Shown: piece after piece, positions 18,159 to 27,130 of the stretch
Position numbering within the stretch: position 1 is the stretch's first letter
Layout of the letters: the number at the start of each line of letters is the position of its first letter
Source: Hyphomicrobium sp.
GTDB taxonomy: Bacteria > Pseudomonadota > Alphaproteobacteria > Rhizobiales > Hyphomicrobiaceae
Length of the DNA: 64,000 nt
NCBI GenBank assembly: GCA_030148425.1
Contig: JASBTM010000005.1
Location: forward strand, 215,671-279,670
Direction of reading: 5' to 3'
Notes under the pieces: generated by a model
Told to the model about the DNA's origin: nothing
Database searches by the model: none
The model's input: the letters and a program-made list of their open reading frames with translations, nothing else
Translations under genes and position numbers: made by a program

Positions 18159-19691
18159 TCAAAGCGGAATGTTGTCGTGCTTCTTCCAGGGATTCTCGAG
18201 CGTCTTGTTGCGCAACATGTTGAGCGCGCGGCACAGGCGCTTGCGCGTTCCTGACGGCGTGATGACCTCGTCGATGTAGCCGCGCTCGGCGGCGACGAAC
18301 GGATTGGCGAAGCGCTTCTTGTATTCGTCGATGCGCGCCTGGATCTTCACCGGGTCCGAAAGCTCGGAGCGATAAAGAATTTCCGCCGCGCCCTTCGCAC
18401 CCATGACCGCGATCTCGGCCGTCGGCCACGCGTAGTTGACGTCGCCACGAATATGCTTCGAGCTCATGACGTCATAAGCGCCGCCGTAGGCTTTGCGCGT
18501 GATGACGGTCACCTTCGGCACCGTCGCCTCGGCGTAAGCGAACAGCAGCTTGGCGCCATGCTTGATAAGGCCGCCGTATTCCTGCGCGGTGCCCGGCAGG
18601 AAGCCCGGCACGTCGACGAACGTGACGAGCGGAATGTCGAAGCAATCGCAGAAGCGAACGAAGCGCGCCGCCTTGCGCGAGGCGTCGCTATCGAGAACGC
18701 CTGCGAGCACCATCGGCTGGTTGGCGACGATGCCGACGGTCGCGCCTTCCATGCGTGCGAAGCCCGTCACGATGTTCTTGGCGTAGGCTTCCTGAATTTC
18801 GAAGAAGTCGGCCTCGTCCACGACTTTCAGGATCAGCTCCTTAATGTCGTAGGGCTTGTTCGGATTGTCCGGGATCAGCGTATCAAGCGAATGATCGATC
18901 CGGTCGGGGCTGTCCTGCGTCGGGATGATGGGAACGCCAGCCTGGTTGCTCGACGGCAGGAAATCCATCAGGCGGCGCATCTGGAGAAGCGACTCGAGAT
19001 CGTTCTCGTAGGCCTTGTCGGCAATTGACGACTTCGTGGTGTGCACCTTCGCGCCACCCAGCTCTTCGGCTGTGACGGTTTCGTTCGTCACGGTCTTCAC
19101 GACGTCCGGGCCAGTCACGAACATATAGCTCGTGTCCTTGACCATGAAGATGAAGTCCGTCATCGCGGGCGAATAGACGTCGCCACCCGCGCACGGTCCC
19201 ATGATGACCGAAATCTGCGGAATGACGCCCGACGCGAGCACGTTGCGCTGAAACACTTCGCCGTAGCCGCCGAGGGCATCGACGCCTTCCTGGATGCGCG
19301 CGCCGCCGGCGTCGAACAGGCCGACGATCGGCGCGCGGTTCTTCAGCGCCATGTCCTGAATCTTGGTGATCTTCTTGGCGTGCGTCTCGGACAGCGAGCC
19401 GCCCATCACCGTGAAGTCCTTGGCGAAGACGTAGACGACGCGGCCGTTGATCGTGCCCCAGCCGGTGACGACGCCATCGCCCGGCACCTTCGTCTTTTCC
19501 ATGCCAAATTCGGTGCAGCGGTGCTCGACGTACATGTCGAATTCTTCGAACGAGCCTTCGTCCATCAGAAGCTCGATGCGCTCGCGCGCCGTCAGCTTGC
19601 CCTTGGCATGCTGCGCGTCAATTCTTGCGCGGCCGCCACCGAGACGGGCATTGTCGCGGCGCTTCTCAAGCTCATCGATAATGTCTTTCAT
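18159..19691 (-). CDS. pccB: propionyl-CoA (acyl-CoA) carboxylase beta subunit
   Basis: A 510-residue carboxyltransferase subunit that moves carboxyl from biotin to propionyl-CoA, giving methylmalonyl-CoA. The fold is two crotonase-like halves. Conserved stretches are the N-terminal [61 protein letters not shown] in the first half, and [32 protein letters not shown] in the second. Length matches PccB. The ATG at 19691 has AAGGGG upstream on its strand. The biotin-carrying alpha subunit (pccA) is not adjacent. Context is a convergent small secreted protein on one side and a DUF2750-like gene on the other. Confidence 0.92.
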   Translation of the reverse strand: MKDIIDELEKRRDNARLGGGRARIDAQHAKGKLTARERIELLMDEGSFEEFDMYVEHRCTEFGMEKTKVPGDGVVTGWGTINGRVVYVFAKDFTVMGGSLSETHAKKITKIQDMALKNRAPIVGLFDAGGARIQEGVDALGGYGEVFQRNVLASGVIPQISVIMGPCAGGDVYSPAMTDFIFMVKDTSYMFVTGPDVVKTVTNETVTAEELGGAKVHTTKSSIADKAYENDLESLLQMRRLMDFLPSSNQAGVPIIPTQDSPDRIDHSLDTLIPDNPNKPYDIKELILKVVDEADFFEIQEAYAKNIVTGFARMEGATVGIVANQPMVLAGVLDSDASRKAARFVRFCDCFDIPLVTFVDVPGFLPGTAQEYGGLIKHGAKLLFAYAEATVPKVTVITRKAYGGAYDVMSSKHIRGDVNYAWPTAEIAVMGAKGAAEILYRSELSDPVKIQARIDEYKKRFANPFVAAERGYIDEVITPSGTRKRLCRALNMLRNKTLENPWKKHDNIPL

Positions 19692-19816
19692 GGAACCCCT
19701 TGCCCGGCTCGGGCGAAATATGCCGAAAGGGCTCTCTAGCATGGCTCCGATGCAGCGCAAACGGAGAGTTGTCGCGCAGCCCCCGGTTGACCCTGCTATC
19801 CGGCAAGCGGCTGTAA

Positions 19817-20524
19817 CTAGGCGCTTTTTGCGGCTGGCTCGGAACCTTCGGCGGAGAGGCGAGCGATCAGATCGGCGGCCTTAACCTCGACGAACCCCGC
19901 ACCGCGAATGGGCTCGATCATCACCGGGTGCTTTCCGGTTTCGGCAAAGGCCAGAGTCGAGCCGACGAAATTGGAGATTGGATCAGCAACGATGCGCTTG
20001 CCTGAAATCTTTTTCATGTGCGCTTCCGCGTCGGGCCGGCTTGCGAACACGTGGAGCCTATCGGCCGTCCGCGGTTTCTGCGTCCCGGGCGTCAGCATCG
20101 GTCCCTCGGCATTGCCGACAAGGTAAACTTCGCGTCTCTCGCGGGCCAGGCCGGCGTATAGCGGCACCGCTTCCGTCTTGATGCGGATCAGGAGATCGCG
20201 GGGATCGATTTCGGCTTCGATCGGATCGGAAACCCAGTCGGTGCCCACGAAGCCCTTGGCGGTCGCGATGCCCGGCAGGATGTCGGCCGCGAAGGCCTCC
20301 AGCGAGATGTCCTGAAGCTCACGATTGCCCGCGAGCGCTTCCGCCCAGCGCCCGGCCTCGATCGGGCTCGACCAGAAGAGCTGAACCGTGCGTCCGGCAA
20401 CCTTCTGCGAAGGCACCGAGGCGTTTTCCTCGTCGGCGAGAGTCAGCACGCGGCCCTCCGCGACGGCCCGGCGCACGAACCGGTCACGCTGCGCTAGCTC
20501 AGGAATGCGTGGCGCATTGAGCAT
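19817..20524 (-). CDS. DUF2750-like protein
   Basis: A 235-residue cytoplasmic protein. The first 105 residues match the DUF2750 pattern: [22 protein letters not shown], then [14 protein letters not shown] and [14 protein letters not shown], ending [18 protein letters not shown]. No function is known for that family. Residues about 110-235 form a second part containing [10 protein letters not shown] and [12 protein letters not shown] that I do not recognise. No signal peptide or membrane helix. The ATG at 20524 fits the N-terminus of the family. It stands alone, upstream of pccB on the same strand, with a 125-base gap. Confidence 0.7.
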   Translation of the reverse strand: MLNAPRIPELAQRDRFVRRAVAEGRVLTLADEENASVPSQKVAGRTVQLFWSSPIEAGRWAEALAGNRELQDISLEAFAADILPGIATAKGFVGTDWVSDPIEAEIDPRDLLIRIKTEAVPLYAGLARERREVYLVGNAEGPMLTPGTQKPRTADRLHVFASRPDAEAHMKKISGKRIVADPISNFVGSTLAFAETGKHPVMIEPIRGAGFVEVKAADLIARLSAEGSEPAAKSA

Positions 20525-21003
20525 TTGGTCACCGTCCCCGAATCACTTGGAAAAGTTTTCTCGAAAGACGACCTAAGAGCAAGCCGCTCCGAGGGAGGAT
20601 AGCGTCTGAAGTTGAATTTAGTTGTATACCCTGTGTCTCAGCCTCGCGGACAAGGCGTCAATCTCGCGTTGGCCGACGCAGTTGATCTCGCGGATGCGCT
20701 TACATCGGGCGAAGGCTAGCCAGCGCTGGAGCGTTATGAGGCGGAATTGGTAGCGCGCGCCACGCCGGCTGCGGAAGGCGCAGCCGCTTGATTGAACGTC
20801 GTACTTTCAACATCCGGTATCGACCAGGTGCTTGCGCATTACCGAACGCGTGTCATGGATCGACGTCGGGAAGACAATTGAAAGGTGGGACGGCTCGGGC
20901 TGTCGCAATCTTGCTTCGAGGCCACAGAAACTAGCTGTTTGTTGCGCGAGAGCTGGCCTTGATTTGAGCGCCGCAAGCCCATACGATACTAATCCTCAGT
21001 AAC
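20525..21003. other. intergenic region holding a decayed gene fragment
   Basis: A 479-base gap between the DUF2750-like gene and the CorC/HlyC-type gene. It holds the flavin monooxygenase remnant listed at 20648-20791; the rest has no recognisable coding sequence. The promoter of the rightward gene should lie in the last 150 bases. Confidence 0.55.
20648..20791 (+). pseudogene. remnant of FAD-dependent monooxygenase (PHBH/UbiH-type C-terminal part)
   Basis: In one frame the plus strand reads GQGVNLALADAVDLADALTS, then an in-frame TAG, then PALERYEAELVARATPAAEG and a TGA. The first part is the G-x-G-x-N-L-A-x-x-D-A-x-x-L-A-x-x-L motif of class A flavin monooxygenases; the second matches the following L-x-R-Y-E-x-x-x-x-x-R helix. 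No start codon, FAD-binding N-terminus or ribosome-binding site precedes it. It therefore looks like the last intact scrap of a deleted gene, interrupted by a stop. Confidence 0.7.
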
Positions 21004-22341
21004 TTGGAGTGGCTTGGACGCGATCCGTCGGCCGCGAATGTCGTGACCGAAGTTTTCATCGTCCTGGCTCTTATTCTGCTCAACGGCCTTTTTGCGCTTT
21101 CTGAGCTAGCCGTCGTTTCTGCGCGCCGCCCCCGCCTCAAGACCATGGCCGCTGCGGGACGCGCCGGGGCAAACAGCGCCCTCGCCCTTTCGGCTCAACC
21201 CGGCCGCTTCTTATCCGCTGTCCAGATTGGCATCACACTTATCGGGACAATCAACGGCGCCTATTCGGGCGAGACGTTCGGCGAAGATGCGTCCGCCTAT
21301 TTACAGGGCCTGGGACTGAGCCAACCGATGGCGGACCCTATCGGGTTCGGCATCGTCGTCGCCGTGATCACGTACCTTTCCGTTATCATCGGCGAACTCG
21401 TGCCGAAGAACCTTGCGCTGCGGAACGCTGAAGGCATCGCCTGCTTCGTCGCGCCGATCATGACGGCATTCTCCAGTGCCGCGCGGCCGATCGTGTGGCT
21501 GCTGGACGCTTCGACGAACCTCGTCTTCCGTCTGCTCGGGATCTCGCAGGAAAGCGGGAGCACGGTGACGGACGAAGAAATCAAGACCGTCATCGCGGAA
21601 GCGGAAACGGCGGGCGTGCTCGAGAGCGGCGAAGGCGAATTGATCTCGGGCGTGATGCGTCTCGCAGACCGGGGCGTCGTCGGCATCATGACGCCGCGCA
21701 CGGACGTCGTGTGGATCGACATTACGGCCTCAGACGATGCCATCAAGGAGCGGCTCATTTCGACGCCGCATTCGCGCCTGCCTGTCGGCGAAGGCTCCAC
21801 CGACAAAATGATCGGCGTCGTACAGACGCGCGAGTTGCTCTCAAATGTGCTCAGGGGCGAGGCGCTTGATCTCAAAGGTCACATCCGCAAGGCCCCGATG
21901 ATTCCCGAGACCGCGGCCGCACTCGACGTGCTGTCGGTGCTCAGAGATGCGGAAGTGCCGATGGCGCTCATCCACGACGAATACGGAGATTTCGAGGGTC
22001 TGGTGACGCCCGCAGATATTCTCGAGGCAATTGCGGGCGTATTCAAATCGGATGCGGAAGGACTCGAGCCTTACGCGGTCGAACGCGACGACGGGTCGTG
22101 GCTTCTGTCAGGCGGCATGCCGGTTGACGAGATGGCCGATAAGATCGGCATCGTGCTGCCGGAAAACCGCTCGTATGAGACGGTTGCGGGGTTCGTGCTC
22201 GCCGGTCTGCAGCATCTGCCGAAAACGGGCGAATATATCGACATCAGCGGCTGGCGGTTCGAGGTTGTCGATCTCGATAGCCGCCGCATCGACAAGGTGC
22301 TCGCAAGCCGCCTCGTACCGCTCCGGCGCCGCTTGCCTTAG
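21004..22341 (+). CDS. hemolysin-family/CorC-type membrane protein (CNNM transporter domain, CBS pair)
   Basis: A 445-residue inner-membrane protein of the TlyC/CorC/CNNM group, implicated in Mg2+ or cobalt homeostasis; the hemolysin name is historical. Order: CNNM/DUF21 transmembrane domain (about 1-200; ALILLNGLFALSELAVVSAR, VIIGELVPKNLALRN), a CBS domain pair (about 215-345; GIMTPRTDVVWID, MALIHDEYGDFEGLVTPADILEAIAG), and a C-terminal CorC_HlyC domain (about 360-440). The TTG at 21004 gives a family-like N-terminus; a GTG at 21043 is an equally possible start, and neither has a strong ribosome-binding site. The stop overlaps the stop of the convergent ATP12 gene by four bases. Confidence 0.88.
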   Translation: MEWLGRDPSAANVVTEVFIVLALILLNGLFALSELAVVSARRPRLKTMAAAGRAGANSALALSAQPGRFLSAVQIGITLIGTINGAYSGETFGEDASAYLQGLGLSQPMADPIGFGIVVAVITYLSVIIGELVPKNLALRNAEGIACFVAPIMTAFSSAARPIVWLLDASTNLVFRLLGISQESGSTVTDEEIKTVIAEAETAGVLESGEGELISGVMRLADRGVVGIMTPRTDVVWIDITASDDAIKERLISTPHSRLPVGEGSTDKMIGVVQTRELLSNVLRGEALDLKGHIRKAPMIPETAAALDVLSVLRDAEVPMALIHDEYGDFEGLVTPADILEAIAGVFKSDAEGLEPYAVERDDGSWLLSGGMPVDEMADKIGIVLPENRSYETVAGFVLAGLQHLPKTGEYIDISGWRFEVVDLDSRRIDKVLASRLVPLRRRLP

Positions 22342-23135
22342 GCCGATTTTTCGATCAGCTCCAGAAATCGTACCGCTGCGTCGAATTCGGCACGGCGGCC
22401 ACGACGGCGTGCGATGGCTTCCGCATCCTCGCCCCAGTGCGCGATCTGATAATCTTCATCGACATGGGCGGCTTTCCAAGCGGCGTCCGCGCTCAGCCAA
22501 TCGCGGTCGAGCGCGAGTGCGATCAACGCAGAGCCCGTCAGCGTGGTGATGACGTGGAGGCCCGTGAGACGCATGGCATCGTGCGGCTCAAGCGCACTTG
22601 CATATGCGGCGATGGCGGCGTTCGGCTGGGCCGTGTGAACGATGCCGAAGGTTACACGGAATTGGACGGCAAGCGTTTCGTTCACCCAGGCGACGATGGG
22701 ATCCCAGTGCTCAGCCTGCAGCTCGACAAGCTTCTGGGGCGCCTCGGCGCGATAGCAAATGAGATCGCTTCCGGCATATGCGGTGATGTCGTTCGCGACG
22801 GCATCGAGCGTATCTGCGACCGCGTCGATGGCCGTGTTCGCAAAACGCGTCAACGGCATGCGCGCGGGGTCGATATGTTCGGCCTGCGCGCGCCATTCCT
22901 CGGCAACGGCTTCGGCAAGAGCGTGAGTCGGCAAAGCCAGCGCGCGCTTCTTCGGTGTCTTGATCGGGCGTCCGTCGAGAAGTACTTGAAAAGGCGCGCT
23001 CTCGCCGACGCTCACGTCCTTGTAGAACCGGCGTGGAAGCGGCTTCGCGAGACTGTCCGTCAGCACCTTTCCAGGACCGCCGGACGGGCGCGAGCCTGTG
23101 GCGTCCGCCGCCTTCTTGCTGCTGTCATTGCTCAT
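22338..23135 (-). CDS. ATP12 family F1-ATPase assembly chaperone
   Basis: A 265-residue cytoplasmic chaperone homologous to mitochondrial Atp12, which binds the F1 alpha subunit during ATP synthase assembly. Family stretches visible are RRFYKDVSVGE, VLLDGRPIKTPKKRALALPT, AEEWRAQAEHIDPARMPLTRFANTAID, and the later DLICYRAEAPQKLVELQAEHWDPIV and TGSALIALAL. The first 30 residues are low complexity. Within bacteria this family is essentially alphaproteobacterial, one reason for the taxonomic call. The ATG overlaps the stop of the upstream HAD gene (ATGA), so the two are translationally coupled. Confidence 0.92.
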   Translation of the reverse strand: MSNDSSKKAADATGSRPSGGPGKVLTDSLAKPLPRRFYKDVSVGESAPFQVLLDGRPIKTPKKRALALPTHALAEAVAEEWRAQAEHIDPARMPLTRFANTAIDAVADTLDAVANDITAYAGSDLICYRAEAPQKLVELQAEHWDPIVAWVNETLAVQFRVTFGIVHTAQPNAAIAAYASALEPHDAMRLTGLHVITTLTGSALIALALDRDWLSADAAWKAAHVDEDYQIAHWGEDAEAIARRRGRRAEFDAAVRFLELIEKSA

Positions 23136-23812
23136 GCGACGCTGCTTTCGAGAGAGAAGACGTCGTCGATCGCTTGCGGCAGGTCATCGAAGCGTTCGAT
23201 GATGATGTGCGCTCCGGCCGCCTGGAGGTCGGCGACGGTGTGATAGCCCCACGCGACACCGATTGCCGCGACGCCCGCCGAGCGCGCCATCGCCATGTCG
23301 TAGGTCGTATCGCCGATCATGACGGTAATCTCGGGCGTCGCATCTGTTTCGAGGATCGCCCGCTGCAACATCGACGGATGGGGCTTCGACGGATGATCGT
23401 CGGCTGTCTGAATCGTAGCGAAGCTGCCGTGCCAGCCTTCGCGATCGATCAGACGGTCGATGCCGCGGCGTGACTTGCCCGTTGCGATGCCGAGCAAATG
23501 ATCGTCGCGAGCCGCAAGCTGTGCGAGCGTTTCCTTCGCGCCCGGAAACAGGATCTCGGTTTCGGCGGGGTCGTGCTTCAATTCGCGGAACGCCGTCTTG
23601 TAACGCTCGGCCAGCACTGAGCGCGTCGCCTTGTCGACATCGGGCGCGAGCACGGCAAATGCTTCCGGTAGCGATAATCCGACAACGGAGAGCGTCGCCT
23701 CGCGGCTTGGCGGCGTCATCTGCTGTGAGGTGAAGGCGTAAACCATCGACAGCACGATGCCCGCCTGACTATCGACGATCGTGCCGTCGCAATCGAAAAT
23801 AACGAGTTTCAT
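23132..23812 (-). CDS. HAD-superfamily hydrolase, phosphoglycolate phosphatase-like
   Basis: A 226-residue cytoplasmic phosphatase. Motif I is DCDGTIVDS with nucleophile D7 and D9, motif II lies in LLGIATGKSRRGI, motif III is the lysine in HPSKPHPSM, and motif IV is MIGDTTYDMAMARSAG. A helical cap lies between motifs I and II, as in the Gph/PGP subfamily. The substrate could be phosphoglycolate or another small sugar phosphate. It starts at ATG 23812 and overlaps the ATP12 start by four bases. The same neighbourhood also contains an RluC-type synthase gene upstream. Confidence 0.9.
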   Translation of the reverse strand: MKLVIFDCDGTIVDSQAGIVLSMVYAFTSQQMTPPSREATLSVVGLSLPEAFAVLAPDVDKATRSVLAERYKTAFRELKHDPAETEILFPGAKETLAQLAARDDHLLGIATGKSRRGIDRLIDREGWHGSFATIQTADDHPSKPHPSMLQRAILETDATPEITVMIGDTTYDMAMARSAGVAAIGVAWGYHTVADLQAAGAHIIIERFDDLPQAIDDVFSLESSVA

Positions 23813-23909
23813 GACGTGCTTCTAGCATGCTCTCTGAAGGAGGCAAAATCAGGCGCCATCTGGGGTCGGAGCTGTCTCGCCATGCCCTTCTTGTCATCCC
23901 GGGCGATTT

Positions 23910-24449
23910 CTAAAACTCCGCATTCCTCGGCCGGTCAGGTAGCAGCTTGCCGAGGCGGTGCTGCAGCCACAAGAGCGCGAAACCGAACAGCGGAATGAGG
24001 AAATCCAGATAGAATATCACCCCGGCATTGCCGGGTGCGAAATTGTGCTCCGTCACGATCTGATAGATATGACCGAGCCCAGCGCCAAGCGCGAACAGGC
24101 CGGGGCCGACGATGGCGGCTAGACGAAGGTCGAAGCTCCGAAACGCCGCGAGAAACCCGACCACGGAAAAACCGAGGCTCGCAGTCCCGACTTCGAACTG
24201 GAATGGGCTGTCAGCCCAGCCGATGAAAGCGGCGGCTGTTTTCCCAAAGAAGCAGTGCATCACGAAGTTGTAGAGAAAGCAGACGCCGATGGCCCAAAAC
24301 ACGTGCCACGAAATGAGCTTCTCGACCACGACCGCCGCGCTGATAGGCCTCGGTGCTCGCACCAGAGCTACGAACGAAAACAGCAACCCTATGACAAGAA
24401 ACGTAAGCGAGAAATTCGAGAGAACGAACCTGATGAATTCTTCAATCAT
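23910..24449 (-). CDS. DUF6790-like membrane protein
   Basis: A 179-residue inner-membrane protein with about five hydrophobic helices. Characteristic segments are WHVFWAIGVCFLYNFVMHCF, FIGWADSPFQFEVGTASLGF, LGAGLGHIYQIV and FAPGNAGVIFYLDFLIP, which I associate with the DUF6790 family; the family name is from memory and its function unknown. Conserved His residues within helices could bind a cofactor or metal, but this is speculation. The ATG at 24449 gives a 14-base gap from the RluC stop; an upstream codon at 24503 would overlap that gene. Probably cotranscribed with rluC. Confidence 0.72.
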   Translation of the reverse strand: MIEEFIRFVLSNFSLTFLVIGLLFSFVALVRAPRPISAAVVVEKLISWHVFWAIGVCFLYNFVMHCFFGKTAAAFIGWADSPFQFEVGTASLGFSVVGFLAAFRSFDLRLAAIVGPGLFALGAGLGHIYQIVTEHNFAPGNAGVIFYLDFLIPLFGFALLWLQHRLGKLLPDRPRNAEF

Positions 24450-24463
24450 GGCCCCGCTTCTCC

Positions 24464-25459
24464 CTATTCGAACTTGCCTTCCTCGAATCCCAACAAGTCC
24501 CATGTGCGCTGCATATGATCGGGCAGCGGGGCCGTGACGTCGATCGTCTTTCCGCCCTTGGGATGCGGGATGACGAGACGCCGCGCGTGCAGGTGAAGCT
24601 TCTTCTCGATGTTCTCAGCGGGCATGTTGATGTCGCCCTCGTACTTGTTGTCGCCGACAATCGGATGGCCGATGAGGTGCATGTGAGCGCGTAGCTGATG
24701 CTGACGTCCTGTCACCGGCTTCAGCGATACCCAGGCGGCTTTGTGTGCGACGCGGTCTACGACGGAATAATGCGTCGTCGCGTGCATGGCGACTTCCTGC
24801 TCGCCGGGCTTCGCCTTGCGCACGCGATCTCCGTCTGGGCCTGAGGCTTTGACGAGCGCGGCCTCGACCTTGCCCTGCGGCGGCTTGGGCACGCCCTTGA
24901 TCAGCGCCCAGTAGGTCTTCGCAGCCGAGCGGGTCTGGAATGTCCGCCCGAGCTTCGCCGCCGCATCGCGCGTTTTCGCGACGAGCAGCACGCCCGTCGT
25001 ATCGCGGTCGAGGCGGTGGACCAGACGCGGGCGCTCGCCGCCAAAACGATCCGCCATGTTTTCAAGCATGCCGTCGATGTGCTTCTTCGTTCCGGTGCCC
25101 CCTTGCACTGCAAGACCGAACGGCTTGTTCAGGACGAGAACGTGATCGTCTTCGAACAGGATCATTTTCTCGATGGCGTCGCGGTCGCCCTTCGAAACAC
25201 CCGGCGGAGCCTTGAGGCTGGGAGAGCCCTTCTTCGGTTGGCGGACGATGGCCGGCACGCGAATTTCGGCTCCGACGTTCAGGCGGTCGTTCGCCTGCGC
25301 GCGTTTGGAATCGACCCTCACCTGGCCAGAGCGGAGCAGCTTCTGGAGGTATGTGTAGCCGACCTCGGGGAAATGCACGCGGAACCAGCGGTCAAGGCGC
25401 ATGTCCGCCTCGCCGTCGGCGACGCGCAGCGTTTCGACTTTTGAATGCGTGTCGGTCAT
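24464..25459 (-). CDS. rluC: RluC/RluD-type 23S rRNA pseudouridine synthase
   Basis: A 331-residue RNA-modifying enzyme. An N-terminal S4 RNA-binding domain covers about 18-70 (RLDRWFRVHFPEVGYTYLQKLLRSGQVRVD). The catalytic domain follows, with LNKPFGLAVQGG and the catalytic aspartate D151 in HRLDRDTTGVLLV, then the GRQHQLRAHM motif. The RluC/RluD distinction is by overall similarity only. The ATG at 25459 was chosen since family similarity begins there; an upstream reading to 25603 adds unrelated sequence. The adjacent HAD/ATP12 pair downstream is a familiar alphaproteobacterial grouping, here separated by the DUF6790-like gene. Confidence 0.9.
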   Translation of the reverse strand: MTDTHSKVETLRVADGEADMRLDRWFRVHFPEVGYTYLQKLLRSGQVRVDSKRAQANDRLNVGAEIRVPAIVRQPKKGSPSLKAPPGVSKGDRDAIEKMILFEDDHVLVLNKPFGLAVQGGTGTKKHIDGMLENMADRFGGERPRLVHRLDRDTTGVLLVAKTRDAAAKLGRTFQTRSAAKTYWALIKGVPKPPQGKVEAALVKASGPDGDRVRKAKPGEQEVAMHATTHYSVVDRVAHKAAWVSLKPVTGRQHQLRAHMHLIGHPIVGDNKYEGDINMPAENIEKKLHLHARRLVIPHPKGGKTIDVTAPLPDHMQRTWDLLGFEEGKFE

Positions 25460-25592
25460 AGGAGCGTCCAACGTCAGAGGGCCCCCGAACAGTCCGGCGG
25501 CGAGCGAAGTTCGGAAATCATACGAAGATTCCTCGGATAACTCCGTATAGCGTCGATACCGGTCGCGAGGAAGGGCGGTGAAGGGCCCGCCG

Positions 25593-26282
25593 CTAAACGG
25601 CAATACCCGATAAATGGCCGATTGCGGCGGTTAACGCCATCGCGAGCGCGCCCCAAAAGGTTACTCGCAGAGTCGCCCTGCCAACGTTGGCGCCCCCAGC
25701 GCGAGCGCCAACGGCACCAAGAGCCGCCAAGCAAACGAGCGAAGCTGCAGTCACGAACCACGTCACGCGACCCTCGGGCGAGAACAGGGCGACCACAACC
25801 GGTACCGCGGCTCCAACGGCAAACGACGCCGCTGACGCTATTGCGGCCGTGATCGGGCGCGCGGTCGTCAACTCGGAAATGCCAAGTTCTTCGCGGGCAT
25901 GGACCGCGAGTGCATCGCGCGCCATCAATTGCCGTGCAACCTGACGCGCGAGGGAAGGCTCAACGCCCCGAGCGACATAGATATCGCTAAGTTCCTGAAG
26001 CTCGAAGTCTGGTTGTTCCGCGAGTTCTTTGCGCTCTCGTGCCATGTCGGCATTTTCAGCATCCTTCTGGGAACTCACCGAAACGTATTCACCGGCAGCC
26101 ATCGAAAGCGCACCGGCGACGAGCCCCGCGACGCCAGCGATGAGGATGGCTTTCTGCGAGGAATCGGCCGATGCGACGCCGGCGATCAGGCTTGCCGTAG
26201 AGACGATGCCGTCGTTGGCTCCCAAGACTGCAGCACGCAGCCAGCCGACGCGGTCCACGACGTGCTGTTCGTCCATTGCCAT
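25593..26282 (-). CDS. VIT1/CCC1 family iron/manganese transporter
   Basis: A 229-residue inner-membrane transporter of the VIT family, expected to export or sequester Fe2+/Mn2+. The first helix carries VGWLRAAVLGANDGIVSTASLI, the second GVAGLVAGALSMAAGEYVSVSSQKD; both are diagnostic. A hydrophilic cytosolic domain rich in Glu (about 85-135) follows and then three more helices. The ATG at 26282 has GGGAG seven bases upstream on its strand. It lies 20 bases downstream of the ParB-like-fold gene, so the two are probably cotranscribed. Confidence 0.9.
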   Translation of the reverse strand: MAMDEQHVVDRVGWLRAAVLGANDGIVSTASLIAGVASADSSQKAILIAGVAGLVAGALSMAAGEYVSVSSQKDAENADMARERKELAEQPDFELQELSDIYVARGVEPSLARQVARQLMARDALAVHAREELGISELTTARPITAAIASAASFAVGAAVPVVVALFSPEGRVTWFVTAASLVCLAALGAVGARAGGANVGRATLRVTFWGALAMALTAAIGHLSGIAV

Positions 26283-26302
26283 AGCGCGCTCCCTGAATTG
26301 CT

Positions 26303-26950
26303 TTATGACCGGGCGTGGGGGCCGCACCAGCCGGGAAGGTATCCCGCGTCCGGGCTCTTCGCGAACTGGAGCGCCTGCACAAGAGCTGCTTCGGGTTCGC
26401 CCTTTGCGGTCTTGACGTCGACGCGCATGCGCAGTGCGTCGGCCCAAAGAAATTCGCTGAAGGGTGTCGTATCCTTGGCGTAGCCACCGGCAAACCGCAA
26501 TTCGCCCGCGAGGCTGCGATAGGGATCGTCCTCAAGATCGGCGATCGCCTTCGGAAGTTCGGAGCGCGTCTGGCGCTGTCCCTCGCTGTCGAACGGATGC
26601 ATCCAGCCGCGGTTGTCCATGAACCGCCAGAACTCTTCCTTGTCGAGGGCGCGCAGATCGGCGACGGGCGAGATGAGAATTTGCTCGACGCCTTCGTCAT
26701 GCAGCGCGCGGGCAAGATGATGATGATCGATTACATAGTAGCGGTTCTTCGGGCCGAGCACGACGGGGATCATGTGCCGGCCGAGGAATGAGCCGGTTTT
26801 CGTCGGTGCGAGTTTTTTCCAATCCGCCCGTTTGCGCTCGACTTCGCGCATGCCGACGGTCATCTGCGTCGGACGAAGATCCGCGATCGCAATGGAGTGA
26901 AGAAGCGGCTGCGGAGATCGTGTGTTCGGCTGCGTCGACTGTTCGGCCAT
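26303..26950 (-). CDS. ParB-like nuclease-fold protein (ParBc_2 type)
   Basis: A 215-residue cytoplasmic protein. The central part matches the ParB-like nuclease fold of the ParBc_2 family: PTQMTVGMREVERKRADW, HMIPVVLGPKNRYYVIDHHHLARAL. The IDHHHLARAL segment carries the family histidines, whereas chromosomal ParB has an arginine-rich box there. No helix-turn-helix or CTP-dependent ParB C-terminus is seen, so it is not a partition protein. Biochemical role is unestablished for most members. The ATG at 26950 follows an AGGATC sequence on its strand and removes an 11-residue unsupported leader. It precedes the VIT transporter gene by 20 bases. Confidence 0.8.
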   Translation of the reverse strand: MAEQSTQPNTRSPQPLLHSIAIADLRPTQMTVGMREVERKRADWKKLAPTKTGSFLGRHMIPVVLGPKNRYYVIDHHHLARALHDEGVEQILISPVADLRALDKEEFWRFMDNRGWMHPFDSEGQRQTRSELPKAIADLEDDPYRSLAGELRFAGGYAKDTTPFSEFLWADALRMRVDVKTAKGEPEAALVQALQFAKSPDAGYLPGWCGPHARS

Positions 26951-27076
26951 GTGATGATCCTTCTGCCAGCTTCTGACGTCCAAACGTTCGTAGCGGAAAT
27001 CGAACCGTCTGCGGGCTTACCAAAAGTTAAACAGGCGGCCGTCGATCTAGAATGATAGCAATCGTAAATTGTCAAT

Positions 27077-27108
27077 TGTCATCCCTGGGGAGAAGCCAGA
27101 GGATGACA
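27077..27108. repeat. palindromic intergenic repeat
   Basis: TGTCATCC-CTGG and CCAG-AGGATGACA form an imperfect inverted repeat (ends TGTCATCC/GGATGACA exact) between the ParB-like gene and rarA. It shares its arm ends with the copies near 16.66 kb and 35.45 kb. Confidence 0.6.
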
Positions 27109-27130
27109 CTGGAATGTTTAACGGCGGTGG

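Noticed and set aside
18159..19691. pccB as AccD6-type acetyl-CoA carboxylase
   Set aside because: Sequence stretches and length suit propionyl-CoA carboxylase beta better; without pccA nearby this remains a naming preference, not an oddity.
16912..26950. ParA-like gene and ParB-like-fold gene as a partition locus
   Set aside because: They are 9 kb apart on opposite strands, the ParB-like protein lacks the HTH and arginine box, and no parS-like palindrome is near either.
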